In this document: one piece after another, positions 10,626 through 21,741 of the stretch
How positions within the stretch are numbered: the stretch's first letter is position 1
Layout of the letters: the number at the start of each line of letters is the position of its first letter
Assembly: GCA_944739405.2 (NCBI GenBank)
Contig: OX123185.2
Coordinates: forward strand, 6,011,840-6,075,839
From: Euclidia mi
Taxonomy: Eukaryota > Arthropoda > Insecta > Lepidoptera > Erebidae
Direction: 5' to 3'
Length of the DNA stretch: 64,000 nucleotides
Notes under the pieces: generated by a model
Seen by the model: the letters and a program-made list of their open reading frames with translations, nothing else
The model's database searches: none
What the model was told of the DNA's origin: nothing
Program-made: the position numbers and the translations under genes

Positions 10626-13110
10626 CTACTTTGAATAAATGACTTTATGGTGATTCTGCTGAATTAAGTCATAAGTTGTGACTGAAGCAGATGGAGAAAA
10701 TAAGGAATACATAATAGGGTAAAATACATACTTATAGGACTTCTCGATATACAACATTAGTGGTTTGGCTCTCCGCAGCCAAAATGTAAAGATAGTCAGG
10801 ACTGGTGACGCGGGAGCAAGCGACATACAGGACACCCGCTGCCCTCAATGTCTGCCTCTGCGACTTATTGATGGTCATCGCGAAGCAAACACTCACGGGG
10901 AACTGTATGCGCTTGAATTATGAGGTATGAGAGGAATGCGTGGTATAAATACCTACTGCCTCGCTGACGCCACAACCCGTAAGAATTTCCTAAATGGTGT
11001 GTCTGTGGAGCGAGATGACTTTCAGGCGGGTCACGTTACACAACTTCGGAGGAGATAGGTTCCGAAAAAGCATAATCGGGACACCGACCTTCAGCTTGAT
11101 GCTATGCGCTGGAAGTTCACTTGCTGACTGGGAGTTCAGAAATTCCACGGGATAATGTGTGGCGTTTTCTTGCTCGACGACAGTGTTTATAGAGGTGTAG
11201 ACCTCTTCATTCCTCTCAATTTCCGAGAGAATGCATTCGTTAATTGCTACAGCCTGATCATTTTTGGGCGTCAAAATAGGCCACTCACACACTCACGCAT
11301 TCTGCTATTACGGTATACAGCTGTATAATTCTAAGCTGGATACAACTCTACTGAGAGACTCTGGAAGCACCACCTGTCCACCTCTCTCCTCTGGTAGAGT
11401 GTCTTCGCCAAGACTTAGAAAGACATCTTAGAATTGTTGAGCACGTGCATTGACGCCAAGCTGAGCTCTCACATTAATGGTCAAGCGCAGCATACGAACT
11501 CGTGACTACAACAAAGATAATTTCAACGAAGCACTCACCTTGTCCGTGTGGTGACGGATTAAGAAAACGGAATGTCACCACCCCATATCATCCCATGGGT
11601 GTCGTAAGAGCCGACAGAGGGAGCAAGAACAGCACTGTAAGAGAAGGAAAACTTGATACAAACCCTATACCAACCCGTTTGGCCAGCGTGGTATAGTAGG
11701 CCAATTCCTCCTTTCAAAGGAGAGGCCTAGTCCAGCAGTAGACTGTTAAAGGCTGATGATGATGATGACTCACCTCGTCAGCCCTCGATCCCCGCGTCAC
11801 CACGGGAAGCGTTTGTAATGCTCGTTCCTGCGGATGTCCTGCAGGGTTCTGTCCATGGCCTGAACTGCCTTCCTATTGGCCATCGTACGCTCATCCCATA
11901 CGATCAGAGAGCAATCCTTGAGCACGTGTCCCTTATCACTGTTACGTGACACACCACAAACGGGTATTACGGCGCTCTCTAAATCGATGGGAAATTTAAA
12001 CATGGTATGTGCTGTCTTGCCACCCGGAAGCAGTGTGGCAGCGATTGCCGGCGACGCTACAGCAATGACAATTTTGCTTTGCCTCCTGACCTCTGCAAGT
12101 ATGCCAGTAGTAACAAATGTTTTTCCTGTTTCACCAGCAGCATCCAAGAAAAACATTTTAGCCTGGCTTTGCCCAACGCTTTCAAGGACGGTGTCGTAAA
12201 ATTAGTAAGGTGGTCATTTCAAATTGTCTCAGCGTTATACTCCCAATTTTCACGGTCTTGATGCAGTGATGATTGGGAAGCTGGTAACAAATATATGACC
12301 AGTGGATTGCCGCTGATAGAAATGACCACGTCTTGAAGTGAACTGAGACAGGTGTTCAGCACGCAGTCATCAGTTACTTCGACATCGTCTCTCTCTAGTA
12401 ACACGCCTCAGAGCTCGTAGAAAATCACGCCTCAAAGCTCGTAGAATGTCTTCAGACAGATGATGGCGATACTTCTCCCAAAAAGCTACCGCGTTCGCGA
12501 CTCCACAAAACACCAAGATGACATCAAACAGATGACGCATGCGGCTGGGACTGTCACTGACGCTCGCCTCCGCGAGGTTGTCATCCCAGTATTGGTCACC
12601 GTCGAGAAAGTGACGTACTACGCAGGCTGTGCGGTAAGTGGGATACTTCAAGCCATCAAATGTCCTCAGAAAGGCGAAAGACGTTGGGCAAAGAAAATAG
12701 TATTCGACATTATTTGTGTGTACGGTATAAACTCTACAAAATGCGGAGTCCTTGAAACTTCCCGGAAAACCTTCCACAGCACCTCCTCGTCAACGTCGGT
12801 TAAATACACCCTTTTGCTTGTCGTACGTGTAATATGAAGGCATCTCGTCATACGTAAGGGACCTCCCAAACTGATTGATTTTACAGAACCTGAAAAATGC
12901 CAAGAGAGTTGTTTGACGCGGATTTTCCAAGTGCTCAGCAACGCTGTCGGGATCAAAATATATGCGCTGGCCGTTCTCTAGGTGTTCGTGTAAATGCATT
13001 ACGGTAGGATGCTTCTCATGTATAGAGAACACCAGTATCCGCCAAACCGCTTCAGACGTAACATTAAATAAATGGCTGTGTGTGAGTAAAAATAATCTAG
13101 CTAGTTCCAC
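10626..13110 (-). pseudogene. Helitron Pif1-type helicase and preceding region, broken
   Basis: Minus-strand pieces in order: 13110-12370 has AVWRILVFSIHEKHPTVMHL, HLENGQRIYF, FCRVYTVHTNNVEYYF and YWDDNLAEASVSDSPSRMR, the conserved stretch before the helicase. 12156-11797 has Walker A as DAAGETGKTF, then GGKTAHTMFKFP, and Walker B as SLIVWDERTM, then MDRTLQDIRR. After the nested insertion at 11541-11767 the frame resumes with RLTINVRAQLGV. It continues at 11292-10990 with ILTPKNDQAVAINE and KLKVGVPIMLFRNL, and near 10880-10740 with FAMTINKSQRQTLRAAGVLY and ACSRVTSPDYLYI. In typical Pif1 helicases that motif has GQT where this copy reads RQT. Stops and frameshifts lie between pieces. Confidence 0.85.
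11541..11767 (+). mobile_element. SINE-like element (family R3) with TGATGATGATG tail, nested in the helicase
   Basis: Flanked by the 8-bp duplication ACTCACCT at 11533-11540 and 11768-11775. Contains CACCCCATATCATCCCATGG, CCAACCCGTTTGGCCAGCG and CTCCTTTCAAAGGAGAGGCC, and ends AAGGCTGATGATGATGATG. Removing it rejoins the helicase frame. Minus-strand copies of the family occur at 15135-15366 and 55877-56107. The tail is RTE-like. Confidence 0.85.
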
Positions 13111-13861
13111 ATCTCACTAATGTTTATATACAGTTAATTCAAACAAAGGTACGTGCTATATGTATATCCCGGAAGACGATTTAAAGTAAGTTTACATGCG
13201 ACATGAAAATATATTAATTAAGAAGCAATAATTACACCAATGTGACCAAAATGTTTATTTTGTAAAATGTACAACTACATCTATGACTTTTGAAAACAAC
13301 TATTAACGTCGCCAACATGTTCAAATTTAAATTATTTATATCCAAAAAGGGCTTACACATGTAATTCGACTTGATGTTTTTGAACTCTCTTAGATGGCGC
13401 TGCATTAAAATTGTCTTAATTCTACTTATATTCAATTAATTATTTTTATCAGCCCAAGTTACTTATATTGCGTGATTTTTATAGTGTGAAGATAGCTTAT
13501 AGCATAGTTAACATAATGACAACATTCAAATATGCATTGTTACATTACATGTTGTTACAGAATGCGTTGAAGAAATAAAGGTTCTCTGCTCGTTCCCTGT
13601 AGGTCATAGCGTGATAATATGTAGCCTATGTGGTGACCCGATTTTTTAATAATATTTGTGCCAAATTTGAAGTAAATCCATGCAGTACTTTTTTACTTTA
13701 TCCCGGATATAAGGACAAACAGATAAACAGACAAACAGACAAAAATTCTAAAAACTATATTTTTGGCCTCTGTATCGATAGTAGATCACACCCTAAGTAT
13801 TCTTTAAAAAAAATATTCAATGTACAGTTTTGACTTTCCTACCATTTTATTATATGTATAG
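13111..13861. other. Noncoding 5' part of the Helitron
   Basis: AT-rich, with no ORF of note; the Rep (HUH) domain expected here is not visible. The last 300 bases, with GTAGGTCATAGCGTGATAAT and ACAAACAGATAAACAGACAA, lead to the 5' TC terminus. Confidence 0.5.
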
Positions 13862-14536
13862 ATTAGTCTTAAATTAATAATACTCTCAAACAAGAACTGT
13901 AGTATGCTTGTAATTTACACTATTCTACGTTAATCGATCAGTATGCGAACGAAGTCGCACTAAAAACAAATACATTTCCATGGATACTTATAAACATAAT
14001 TATGTAAAGTATCATTTTATTATCATTGGCACTATATTAATTCTAGGAATTACTTTTCAACGATGTGTATATTTTACCGAAAATTTGTTTTATGTATCAA
14101 GGTTTCTGATAGTTACGAGACGAATGTTGAAATAGTGTGTGGGAATTATAGACGCGAATATTTCCCGTCTCGTACTACAAACTTAAGATATAGTTATTGA
14201 CATAATGAAATTCTCATACACTTATACCTAACCTCCTTTCTATTATATAAGAAAGGTATAAAATCAACCTATTCAATACCTATAAAACCTTAATACAGAT
14301 TGTACCGTTATATAATTTCAAATGGAAATAAAATTGTCCTAAATATTTGTAAAGCTAATGGGCTGTAAAAACCCGAACATGGCTTGTAACTTCTTGATTG
14401 TTTTCATGAACTGCCTTGTTTGGGAACTTTATTAACAGGAGTTCGTAATAGAGTAATTTTATGTACCCTAAGTATAAACCTTTTTAAGCAGTTGTCACAC
14501 TGACCGCAGCTGAGCGACAAACAAACAGAGAAACAG

Positions 14537-14604
14537 GTAAGATATATTTGTATAATGGATATAATGTTTTGTTGCCCTTTTTGTAGTAATTTATTTTATT
14601 TCAG
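14537..14604 (+). other. Candidate 68-bp intron, unit A copy
   Basis: Donor ACAG|GTAAGA and acceptor TTATTTTATTTCAG are spaced 68 bp apart, a typical insect short-intron size. The same signals occur at 33779-33845 in B and 55139-55206 in C. The upstream segment in B and C begins with ATG (33734, 55094) and the downstream segment runs to AATAAA. Splicing would join CAG to TAA, so any spliced product would be noncoding or a 15-residue peptide. In A the ATG is GTTG. There is no evidence of transcription. Confidence 0.3.
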
Positions 14605-15134
14605 TAAAAACAGCTCATGCATTTTACAGCGACCGGCTGTACTTAATACGAGACAGGGATGCATGGCGGTCCAAGTGAGAGGCCATTCCCCAGCAGTAAG
14701 ACACGTTGGCAGGCTAAATAAAAAGTAAAAAAAAACCACCCATATAAATTTGACTACGTGTATGGTGTTGACAATTTCTTGGGGCTTTCTCTTTTACCTC
14801 CACTTACAATATAGGGCGCATTAAATCTTATTTTACTTGATCTGAGACGATTGATTGATGCTGAGTAGTAGTACCTTGTTATACGAGAGTTTTTTGTATG
14901 AGAGGTCGCCACATTACACCTAAATATTTGAATTATTACGTACCCGAAGCAACAGCTGAATTATTCTGTGTGGATACTGTGTGTGACTACTGTTGTCATC
15001 AACATCTTAGCGTTGTTCTGATTGCGATTTCAAAACCTTAGCCCTTAGCACTTTCTAAAACTAGGTACATCGTTTCCATTTCATTCGGGTTTAAGTCGAT
15101 TAGCACGCATTTAACAGCTCATAAGATCACCATT

Positions 15135-15366
15135 CATCATCAGCCTTTAACAGTCCACTGCTGGACTAGGCCTCTCCTTTGAAAGGTGGAATTGGCCTAC
15201 TATACCAATGCTGGCCAAACGGGTTGGTATAGAGTTGGTATCAAGTTTTCATTCTCTTACAGTGCTGTTCTATGCATAATATGCTCCCTCTGTCGACTCT
15301 TACGAAACCCATGGGATGATATGGGGTGGTGACAATCCGTATTTTTCATCCATCACCACACGAACT
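15135..15366 (-). mobile_element. SINE-like element R3, unit A copy
   Basis: Flanked by the 9-bp duplication ATCACCATT at 15126-15134 and 15367-15375. The minus strand carries the same body as 11541-11767 and the TGATGATG tail. An orthologous insertion is in unit C (55877-56107). Unit B has the empty site at 34510-34518. Confidence 0.9.
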
Positions 15367-16885
15367 ATCACCATTACGTTACGTTTAATATTTTAGGACC
15401 TAGCAGTCATTATACTCACTGTAATTTTTGCTCAGAAAATTATATACATTATTCGTCAGTAACATAACCAGTAGCCAACAATACCAAATATAAATTGTAC
15501 TCAACAATTGTTTCACCTTGAAACAAAAAAAAAACATTAGGTCTCGAGTTAGGTACCTTAATGTTAGGTACCTAAATATTTGTTATCGAACTAATATTGC
15601 AATAATATAAAACTTTTCTTATAAGACAAACATAAGCTATAACTTCATTTGTTACCAAGCAAATAATAGACTTCATTTGATAATAAATATTTGGTCAGAT
15701 TAAAAGTATTTATATTGACTTTCAATACAAGTAATAATTGGCTAGCATTGTCTCACAATTTGCGATATTTATTTATTTAAAAAGTGAAATGTAATACGAA
15801 AAATGAATGTGGGACGTTGAACTAAGACTGATGATTGATTGTAATCTTAAGCGACTTGTACAAGTAAATGTTTATTTATATTTTATTTGCTGGCGGTTTT
15901 AATTACATATATACTCCCCATCAAATAGAAAGTAATTTTTACTACCTATATTTGTGTATCCCTTTCTCTCGACTCAATCTCTTAGCAATTTAAAAATAAA
16001 GGTAACTAAAATATACTTTCTTTGACCAGTTTAGGCATGGTCAAAAAAAATCAAGCGTCAGTTTGATAAATATTTATCATTCATATTTGACACCACAAAA
16101 CTTCAACCACTATAATCTAAAATAAATTTCAATTCTAATATTCAAATAAAATAATATTCAATATAATAATATTCAATTCAAACAAAATCTCAATTCTAAT
16201 ATAAACTTAACTTGAAGTAAGTGACAAACTGTAAGTACTTGTTTGATCAGTTAATTGGCGCGCTATGCGAACGGTAGTTTAGTTTGCGGTGGAGTCTTAC
16301 CTCTAACTCGTTGCCTGCCTTGTTACTTAATCTAATTTATACGGTTCGAACTGTACAAGGGTGCTAAGGCCGATTTTTATGATTGAATATTACGATTTGT
16401 AAAAGAGGATTGTTTTTAGGGTTCCGTAACTCGAAAGGAAAAAACGGAACCCTTATAGGATCACTTTGTTGTCCGTCCGTCTGTCAAGACCCTTTTTCTC
16501 AGGAATGCGTGGAGGTATCAAACTGAAATTTATACTAATTACTCAAATCTACGGTTCCATAGAGCTGTAAAAAATTCAAACTTCTAATCCAACGCAATCA
16601 AAATATACAGCCGATTTTGCTGCAAATTGCAGCATATTTTCAAACTCGCATTGGAATCAAAACCTATAGGGTACTTCCCGTGAACTCAGAATCTTGAAAT
16701 TTGGTACGAAGCAACGTCTCATATCACATATAAAGGAAAAATTGCGAAAACCGTAAATTTTTAGTTACAGCATATAAAAAAATATTTTTAATAAATTTAA
16801 AGTTACTACCCCTTTCTCTTGAACGCGGGGAAGTATTAAATTGAAAATCATATCAGATATTTTTTAACCTATTACTGGGATCAAA

Positions 16886-16967
16886 ACACTGGCGAAGAGT
16901 GGGCATTTAATATGTCTCTGCCTACCCCTTCGGGGAAACTGGCGTGAGTCTATGTCATATCAAATAC
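16886..16967 (+). mobile_element. SINE-1 3' fragment
   Basis: GGATCAAAACACTGGCGAAG, then CTGCCTACCCCTTCGGGGAA and GGCGTGAGTCTATG. It is nested in the dispersed repeat, with CATATCAGATA on the left and CATATCAAATA on the right as a probable target duplication. Confidence 0.7.
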
Positions 16968-17143
16968 TCAGGTATATAACACCGTTAGGCTGCAACAAAA
17001 TCAAACTTTTATGTCTACGCAATCAAAAGAAAGAGCAATATAAGCATATTTTCAAACTCGCGAATACTCGTAAGTGAATCAAATTCTACAGGGTACTTCC
17101 CGTGAACTCAAAATCTTGAAATTTGGTACGAAGCAAAGTCTTA

Positions 17144-17845
17144 TCTATACATATAAATAAAATTGAAGTGTCTGTCTGTGATTTCAAAATAACTATGGTT
17201 TTTCAAGTGCATATAGTTAGTTACACGATTCTAAGTCCAAAACAACCCTTTTTAACATTTTTGTCTGTCTGTCTGTCTGTCTGTCTTTTTGTTTGTCCGG
17301 GGTAATCTCTGGAACGGCTGAACCGATTCTAATCAGACTTTCACTACCAGGTAGAGGACTTTATAGCGCTACATATAGGCTACAATTTGACCCGGTAGTT
17401 GGCGCTGTTGTCGCGATAACAAGTCTTTACTTATTCAACTCATCTATACAAATAAATAAAATTGAAGTGTCTGTCTGTGATTTTAAAATAACTATGGTTT
17501 TTCAAGTGCATATAGTTAGTTACACGATTTTAAGTCCAAAACAACCCTTTTTTACATTTTAGTCTGTCTTTCTTTCTGTTTGTCCGGAGTAATCTCTGGA
17601 ACGGCTGAACCGATTCTAATGAGACTTTCACTACCAGGTAGAGGACTTTATAGCGCTACATAAAGCCTACAAATTGACCCGGTAGTTGGCGCTGTTGTCG
17701 CGATAACAAGTCTTTACTTATTCAACTCATCTATACGTATAAATAAAATTGAAGTGTCTGTCTGTGATTTCAAAATAACTATGGTTTTTCAAGTGCATAT
17801 AGCTAGTTACACGATTCTTAGTCCAAAACAACCCTTTTTAACATT

Positions 17846-17876
<31 letters not shown>

Positions 17877-18156
17877 TTCTGTTTGTCCGGGGTAATCTCT
17901 GGAACGGCTGAACCGATTCTAATGAGACTTTCACTACCAGGTAGAGGACTTTATAGCGCTACATATAGGCTACAATTTGACCCGGTAGTTGGCGCTGTTG
18001 TCGCGATAACAAGTCTTTACTTATTCAACTCATCTATACATCTATACATATAAATAAAATTGAAGTGTCTGTATGTGATTTCAAAATAACTATGTTTTTT
18101 CAAGTACATATAGTTAGTTACACGATTCTAAGTCCAAAACAACCCTTTTTAACATT

Positions 18157-18187
<31 letters not shown>

Positions 18188-20229
18188 TTCAGTTTGTCCG
18201 GGGTAATCTCTGGAACGGCTGAACCGATTCTAATGAGACTTTCACTACCAGGTAGAGGACTTTATAGCGCTACATATAGGCTACAATTTGACCCGGTAGT
18301 TGGCGCTGTTGTCGCGATAACGAGTCTTTACTTATTCAACTCATCTATACATATAAATAAAATTGAAGTGTCTGTCTGTGATTTCAAAATAACTATGGTT
18401 TTTCAAGTGCATATAGTTAGTTACACGATTCTAAGTCCAAAACAACCTTTTTTAACATTTTTGTCTGTCTGTCTGTCTGTCCGTCTATCTGTCTGTCTTT
18501 CTGTTTGTCCGGGGTAATCTCTGGAACGGCTGAACCGATTCTAATGAGACTTTCACTACCAGGTAGAGGACTTTATAGCGCTACATATAGGCTACAATTT
18601 GACCCGGTAGTTGGCGCTGTTGTCGCGATAACAAGTCTTTACTTATTCAACTCATCTATACATATAAATAAAATTGAAGTGTCTGTCTGTGATTTCAAAA
18701 TAACTATGGATTTTCAAGTGCATATAGTTAGTTACACGATTCTAAGTCCAAAACAACCCTTTTTAACATTTTTGTCTGTCTGTCTGTCTGTCTTTCTGTT
18801 TGTCCGGGGTAATCTCTGGAACGGCTGAACCGATTCTAATGAGACTTTCACTACCAGGTAGAGGACTTTATAGCGCTACATATAGGCTACAATTTGACCC
18901 GGTAGTTGGCGCTGTTGTCGCGATAACAAGTATTTACTTATTCAACTCATCTATACAAATAAATAAAATTTAAGTGTCTGTCTGTGATTTCAAAATAACT
19001 ATGGTTTTTCAAGTGCATATAGTTAGTTACACGATTCTTAGTCCAAAACAACCCTTTTTAACATTTTTGTCTGTCTTTCTTTCTGTTTGTCCGGAGTAAT
19101 CTCTGGAACGGCTGAACCGATTCTAATGAGACTTTCACTACCAGGTAGAGGACTTTATAGCGCTACATAAAGCCTACAAATTGACCCGGTAGTTGGCGCT
19201 GTTGTCGCGATAACAAGTCTTTACTTATTCAACTCATCTATACGTATAAATAAAATTGAAGTGTCTGTCTGTGATTTCAAAATAACTATGGTTTTTCAAG
19301 TGCATATAGCTAGTTACACGATTCTTAGTCCAAAACAACCCTTTTTAACATTTTTGTCTGTCTGTCTGTCTGTCTTTCTGTTTGTCCGGGGTAATCTCTG
19401 GAACGGCTGAACTGATTCAAATGAAACTTTCACTACCAGGTAGAAGACTTTATAGCGCTACATATAGGCTACAATTTGACCCGGTAGTTGGCGCTGTTGT
19501 CGCGATAACAAGTCTTTACTTATTCAACTCATCTATACAAATAAATAAAATTGATGTGTCTGTCTGTGATTTTAAAATAACTATGGTTTTTCAAGTGCAT
19601 ATAGTTAGTTACACGATTCTAAGTCCAAAATAACCCTTTTTAACATTTTTGTCTGTCTGTCTGTCTGTTGGTCCGGGGTAATCTCTGGAACGGCTGAACC
19701 GATTCTAATGAGACTTTCACTACCAGGTAGAGGACTTTATAGCGCTACATATAGGCTACAATTTGAGCCGGTAGTTGGCGCTGTTGTCGCGATGAAAAGT
19801 CTTTACTTATTCAACTCATCTATACATACATACATACATATAAATAAAATTGAAGTGTCTGTCAGTGATTTCAAAATAACTATGGTTTTTAAGTGCATAT
19901 AGTTAGTTACACGATTCTAAGTCCAAAACAACCCTTTTTAACATTTTTGTCTGTCTGTATGTCTTTCTGTTTGTCCGGGGTAATCTCTGGAGCGGCTGAA
20001 CCGATTCTAATGAGACTTTCACTACCAGGTAGAGGCCTTTATAGCGCTACATATAGGCTACAATTTGACCCGGTAGTTGGCGCTGTTGTCGTGATAACAA
20101 GTCTTTACTTATTCAACTCATCTATACATATAAATAAAATTGAAGTGTCTGTCTGTGATTTCAAAATAACTATGGTTTTTAAGTGCATATAGTTAGTTAC
20201 ACAATTCTTAGTCCAAAACAACCCTTTCT
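17144..20229 (+). repeat. Tandem array of 11 Helitron 5' termini (287-311 bp units)
   Basis: Eleven head-to-tail copies start with TCTATAC at 17144, 17443, 17730, 18033, 18344, 18655, 18950, 19237, 19532, 19819 and 20121; the last is cut at about 20229. Each has the Helitron-type start CATATAAATAAAATTGAAG, a (GTCT)n microsatellite of variable length, CTCTGGAACGGCTGAACCGA and GGTAGTTGGCGCTGTTGTCG, and ends ATTCAACTCA. The left junction is A|TC as for a Helitron, but no CTAG end follows any unit. The 287-bp variants with CATAAAGCCTAC recur 1507 bp apart (17443 and 18950), giving a five-unit higher-order period. ORFs across it come from repetition. Confidence 0.85.
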
Positions 20230-20569
20230 CTCTCCAAACTCCAGCTTTCCATACTGTAATGTCATGATTTTCATTTTGCAAAAAAATACCATAACTATGA
20301 CTGCTGAACTTTTACTTATATACCTACAGGTTTGTACGGAACCCTCGGTGTGCGAGTCCGACTCGCACTTGACCGGTTTTTTTATAACGAGCAAGGTAAA
20401 ATAATATTGTTCCGGTCAACGAGCTTGAAATAATTCGTCTTTGAAATATAGCGAAACGTTAGCTTGACTGTATTAATTCGATCAATGTTTTTTCATCGAA
20501 ATAAAGTCATACAAATTAGTCATATTGGTTATTGTTAGCCGCTTGCCATCAGGACATACTGGCAGGCTA

Positions 20570-20764
20570 TTGGCGATGCAATGATTATCCACGCGCCTCT
20601 AGCGGCGAATTTTGAAGTTGCCGGGTACGACACTTTTGACAGCTTTCAATACAACTTTCCTTCGACGTTAAAGTGGTAATTGTATCGAGCTGTCAAAAGT
20701 GTCGTACCCGGACAATTTCCAAATTCGCCGCTAGAATCGGTAGTTAGAATCTTAACATCACCAA
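20570..20764. mobile_element. 195-bp MITE with long inverted repeats, TA target
   Basis: Ends TTGGCGATG and CATCACCAA flanked by TA (20568-20569, 20765-20766). The inner arms CTAGCGGCGAATTTTGAAGT and CGGGTACGACACTTTTGACA are mirrored by AGCTGTCAAAAGTGTCGTAC and AAATTCGCCGCTAG. Unit C lacks it (GACAGCTATAGTTCG near 58088). The TA target and inverted repeats suggest a Tc1/mariner-mobilised MITE (inference). Confidence 0.75.
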
Positions 20765-20794
20765 TAGTTCGAATGCCACTTCTGTACATCATTT

Positions 20795-20905
20795 TTATTA
20801 GAGCGTTATCCCGGTGGCTTCGTCAATCGCTTTGGAGTCCAGGGCCCGCGCAATAGCCTCACCAGGTTCGACTGAATATTGGCTTTGCCACAAAGCTAAA
20901 TTCCA
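20795..20905. repeat. Old SINE-2-like segment shared by units A and C
   Basis: GAGCGTTATCCCGGTGGCTT and CTGAATATTGGCTTTGCCAC resemble the SINE-2 3' region. The same place in unit C (about 58135-58255) has it too, so it predates the duplication. Strongly diverged. Confidence 0.4.
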
Positions 20906-21549
20906 TGGCTAGATATATCTTGTACTTGAAATATTACAATATTATATTCAAACCAATACCATCTTAAGTGATTTTTTCTGACAACCGGTTGACCTACATG
21001 CTCATATTATTTGGAGCCTTAATTAAAAACTGTCGACGGCCTGTGTTGGTTTACGCAAATGGATTTCCCTGTGACTCATTGCTATTGTGTAAGCTTTAGG
21101 CTTTATAAATCTCTTGCAAAATATGAGCCTTATTTAGTTCGCTGAAGCTAAGTGGAGATCGCTGTATTGCTTAAATTACCAAGGAAGTTTATTCCTGTAC
21201 TGTGTTGTGATCTAAAGACAAAGCTTTTTCTGGTCATCGTTAAATGAAAATTATATTCTTATTTCGTGATTATTTTTAATACAAAACTGTCAGTTGGTGT
21301 GTGGTAGTGATAGTTGACAAGAATATTAAGCATTATTTAAATTTAACTAAAGAAATTAAATTGAAGCTTGTGAATGTAAAAATTTGAGTAAAATTGAACA
21401 TTATTTTAGACTATATCATTATCATCTAGGAAATCTCCTGTTGACTACATTAATTTGATACTTTATTACCACTATCTCTTACTTTTACTTCGTATAATAT
21501 TATATCAATACATAACGGTAATATAGGAAATGTAGGGTTGAGTCATTGT

Positions 21550-21591
21550 AATATCTTGAATTAACCGTAGATATGGTTAATTCAAGATATT
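21550..21591. repeat. Perfect hairpin 1: 17-bp stem, 8-nt loop
   Basis: AATATCTTGAATTAACC (21550-21566), loop GTAGATAT, then GGTTAATTCAAGATATT (21575-21591). It lies at the left edge of the expanded satellite in unit B and is not present in unit A. Confidence 0.9.
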
Positions 21592-21595
21592 ATCG

Positions 21596-21651
21596 TGGCG
21601 TCAACTTTTCTTTTCTGTCGTAGATACGACAGAAAAGAAAAGTTGACGCCA
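21596..21651. repeat. Perfect hairpin 2: 26-bp stem, 4-nt loop
   Basis: The left arm 21596-21621 starts TGGCGTCAACTTTTC and ends CTGTCGT. The loop is AGAT at 21622-21625. The right arm 21626-21651 is its exact complement (ACGACAG...TTGACGCCA). The right arm holds the ancestral order (GACGCCACTAAACTCTTTTG); A and C have only that side. The left arm is therefore a fold-back copy. Confidence 0.9.
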
Positions 21652-21741
21652 CTAAACTCTTTTGCCATGGACATTGCCTCCTTGACATGCATCGCGTATT
21701 GCAGGCGACTTTACAAATACCAGCGAACACGAAGAAAATCC

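Larger units (their letters stand above)
10136..13862 (-). mobile_element. Helitron, 3.7 kb, with intact termini and decayed helicase
   Basis: On the minus strand the element starts TCTATACATATAATAAAATG at 13862 and ends GCAGCAGCTAG at 10136, the TC...CTAG ends of Helitrons. It sits between A and T without target duplication. Joining 10135 to 13863 gives TATGATTAGTC, matching the empty site TACGATTAGTG in unit B. Rolling-circle Helitrons encode a RepHel protein. Here only decayed parts of the region before the helicase and of the helicase remain (10626-13110); I see no HUH nuclease. Two SINE-type elements are nested inside, at 10221 and 11541. Confidence 0.9.
16418..20376. repeat. Lepidopteran-type dispersed repeat, AGGGTTCCG...GACCGG, with a nested array
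   Basis: Starts AGGGTTCCGTAACTCG and ends GAGTCCGACTCGCACTTGAC, CGG. It contains the recurrent phrase GGGTACTTCCCGTGAACTC twice. It interrupts unit A at GATTGTTTTT, where C continues TATAATGCGCAAGG and A resumes TATAACGAGCAAGG at 20381. A TTTTT run flanks both sides, a possible duplication. No ORF or transposase is visible, so the class is uncertain. The tandem array 17144-20229 and a SINE scrap at 16886 are nested inside. Confidence 0.7.
6836..21420 (+). repeat. Segmental-duplication unit A
   Basis: Core sequence at 6836-10135, 13863-16417 and 20377-21420 is homologous in order and orientation to units B and C. Anchors are the leader ACTATCTCTTACTTTTACTT (6900s, 21470s), the satellite edge, ACTAACCCCTGAAATACAGG at 8530 and 32273, the small ORF, and the tail GGTGGAGTCTTACCTCTAAC. 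Later insertions are the Helitron at 10136-13862 and the dispersed repeat at 16418-20376. The leader of unit B follows directly at 21421. This copy has a single minisatellite monomer and so resembles the pre-expansion state. Confidence 0.85.

Noticed and set aside
12460..12837. Plus-strand ORF of 125 codons in the Helitron
   Set aside because: Antisense to the conserved Helitron coding stretch; no recognisable protein.
10136..13862. Intact autonomous Helitron
   Set aside because: Termini are intact, but the helicase has several stops and frameshifts and no HUH nuclease domain is visible.
17123..20404. ORFs of 60-150 codons across the Helitron-terminus array
   Set aside because: They repeat with the 287-311 bp units and run through the (GTCT)n microsatellite. 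Repetition artefacts.
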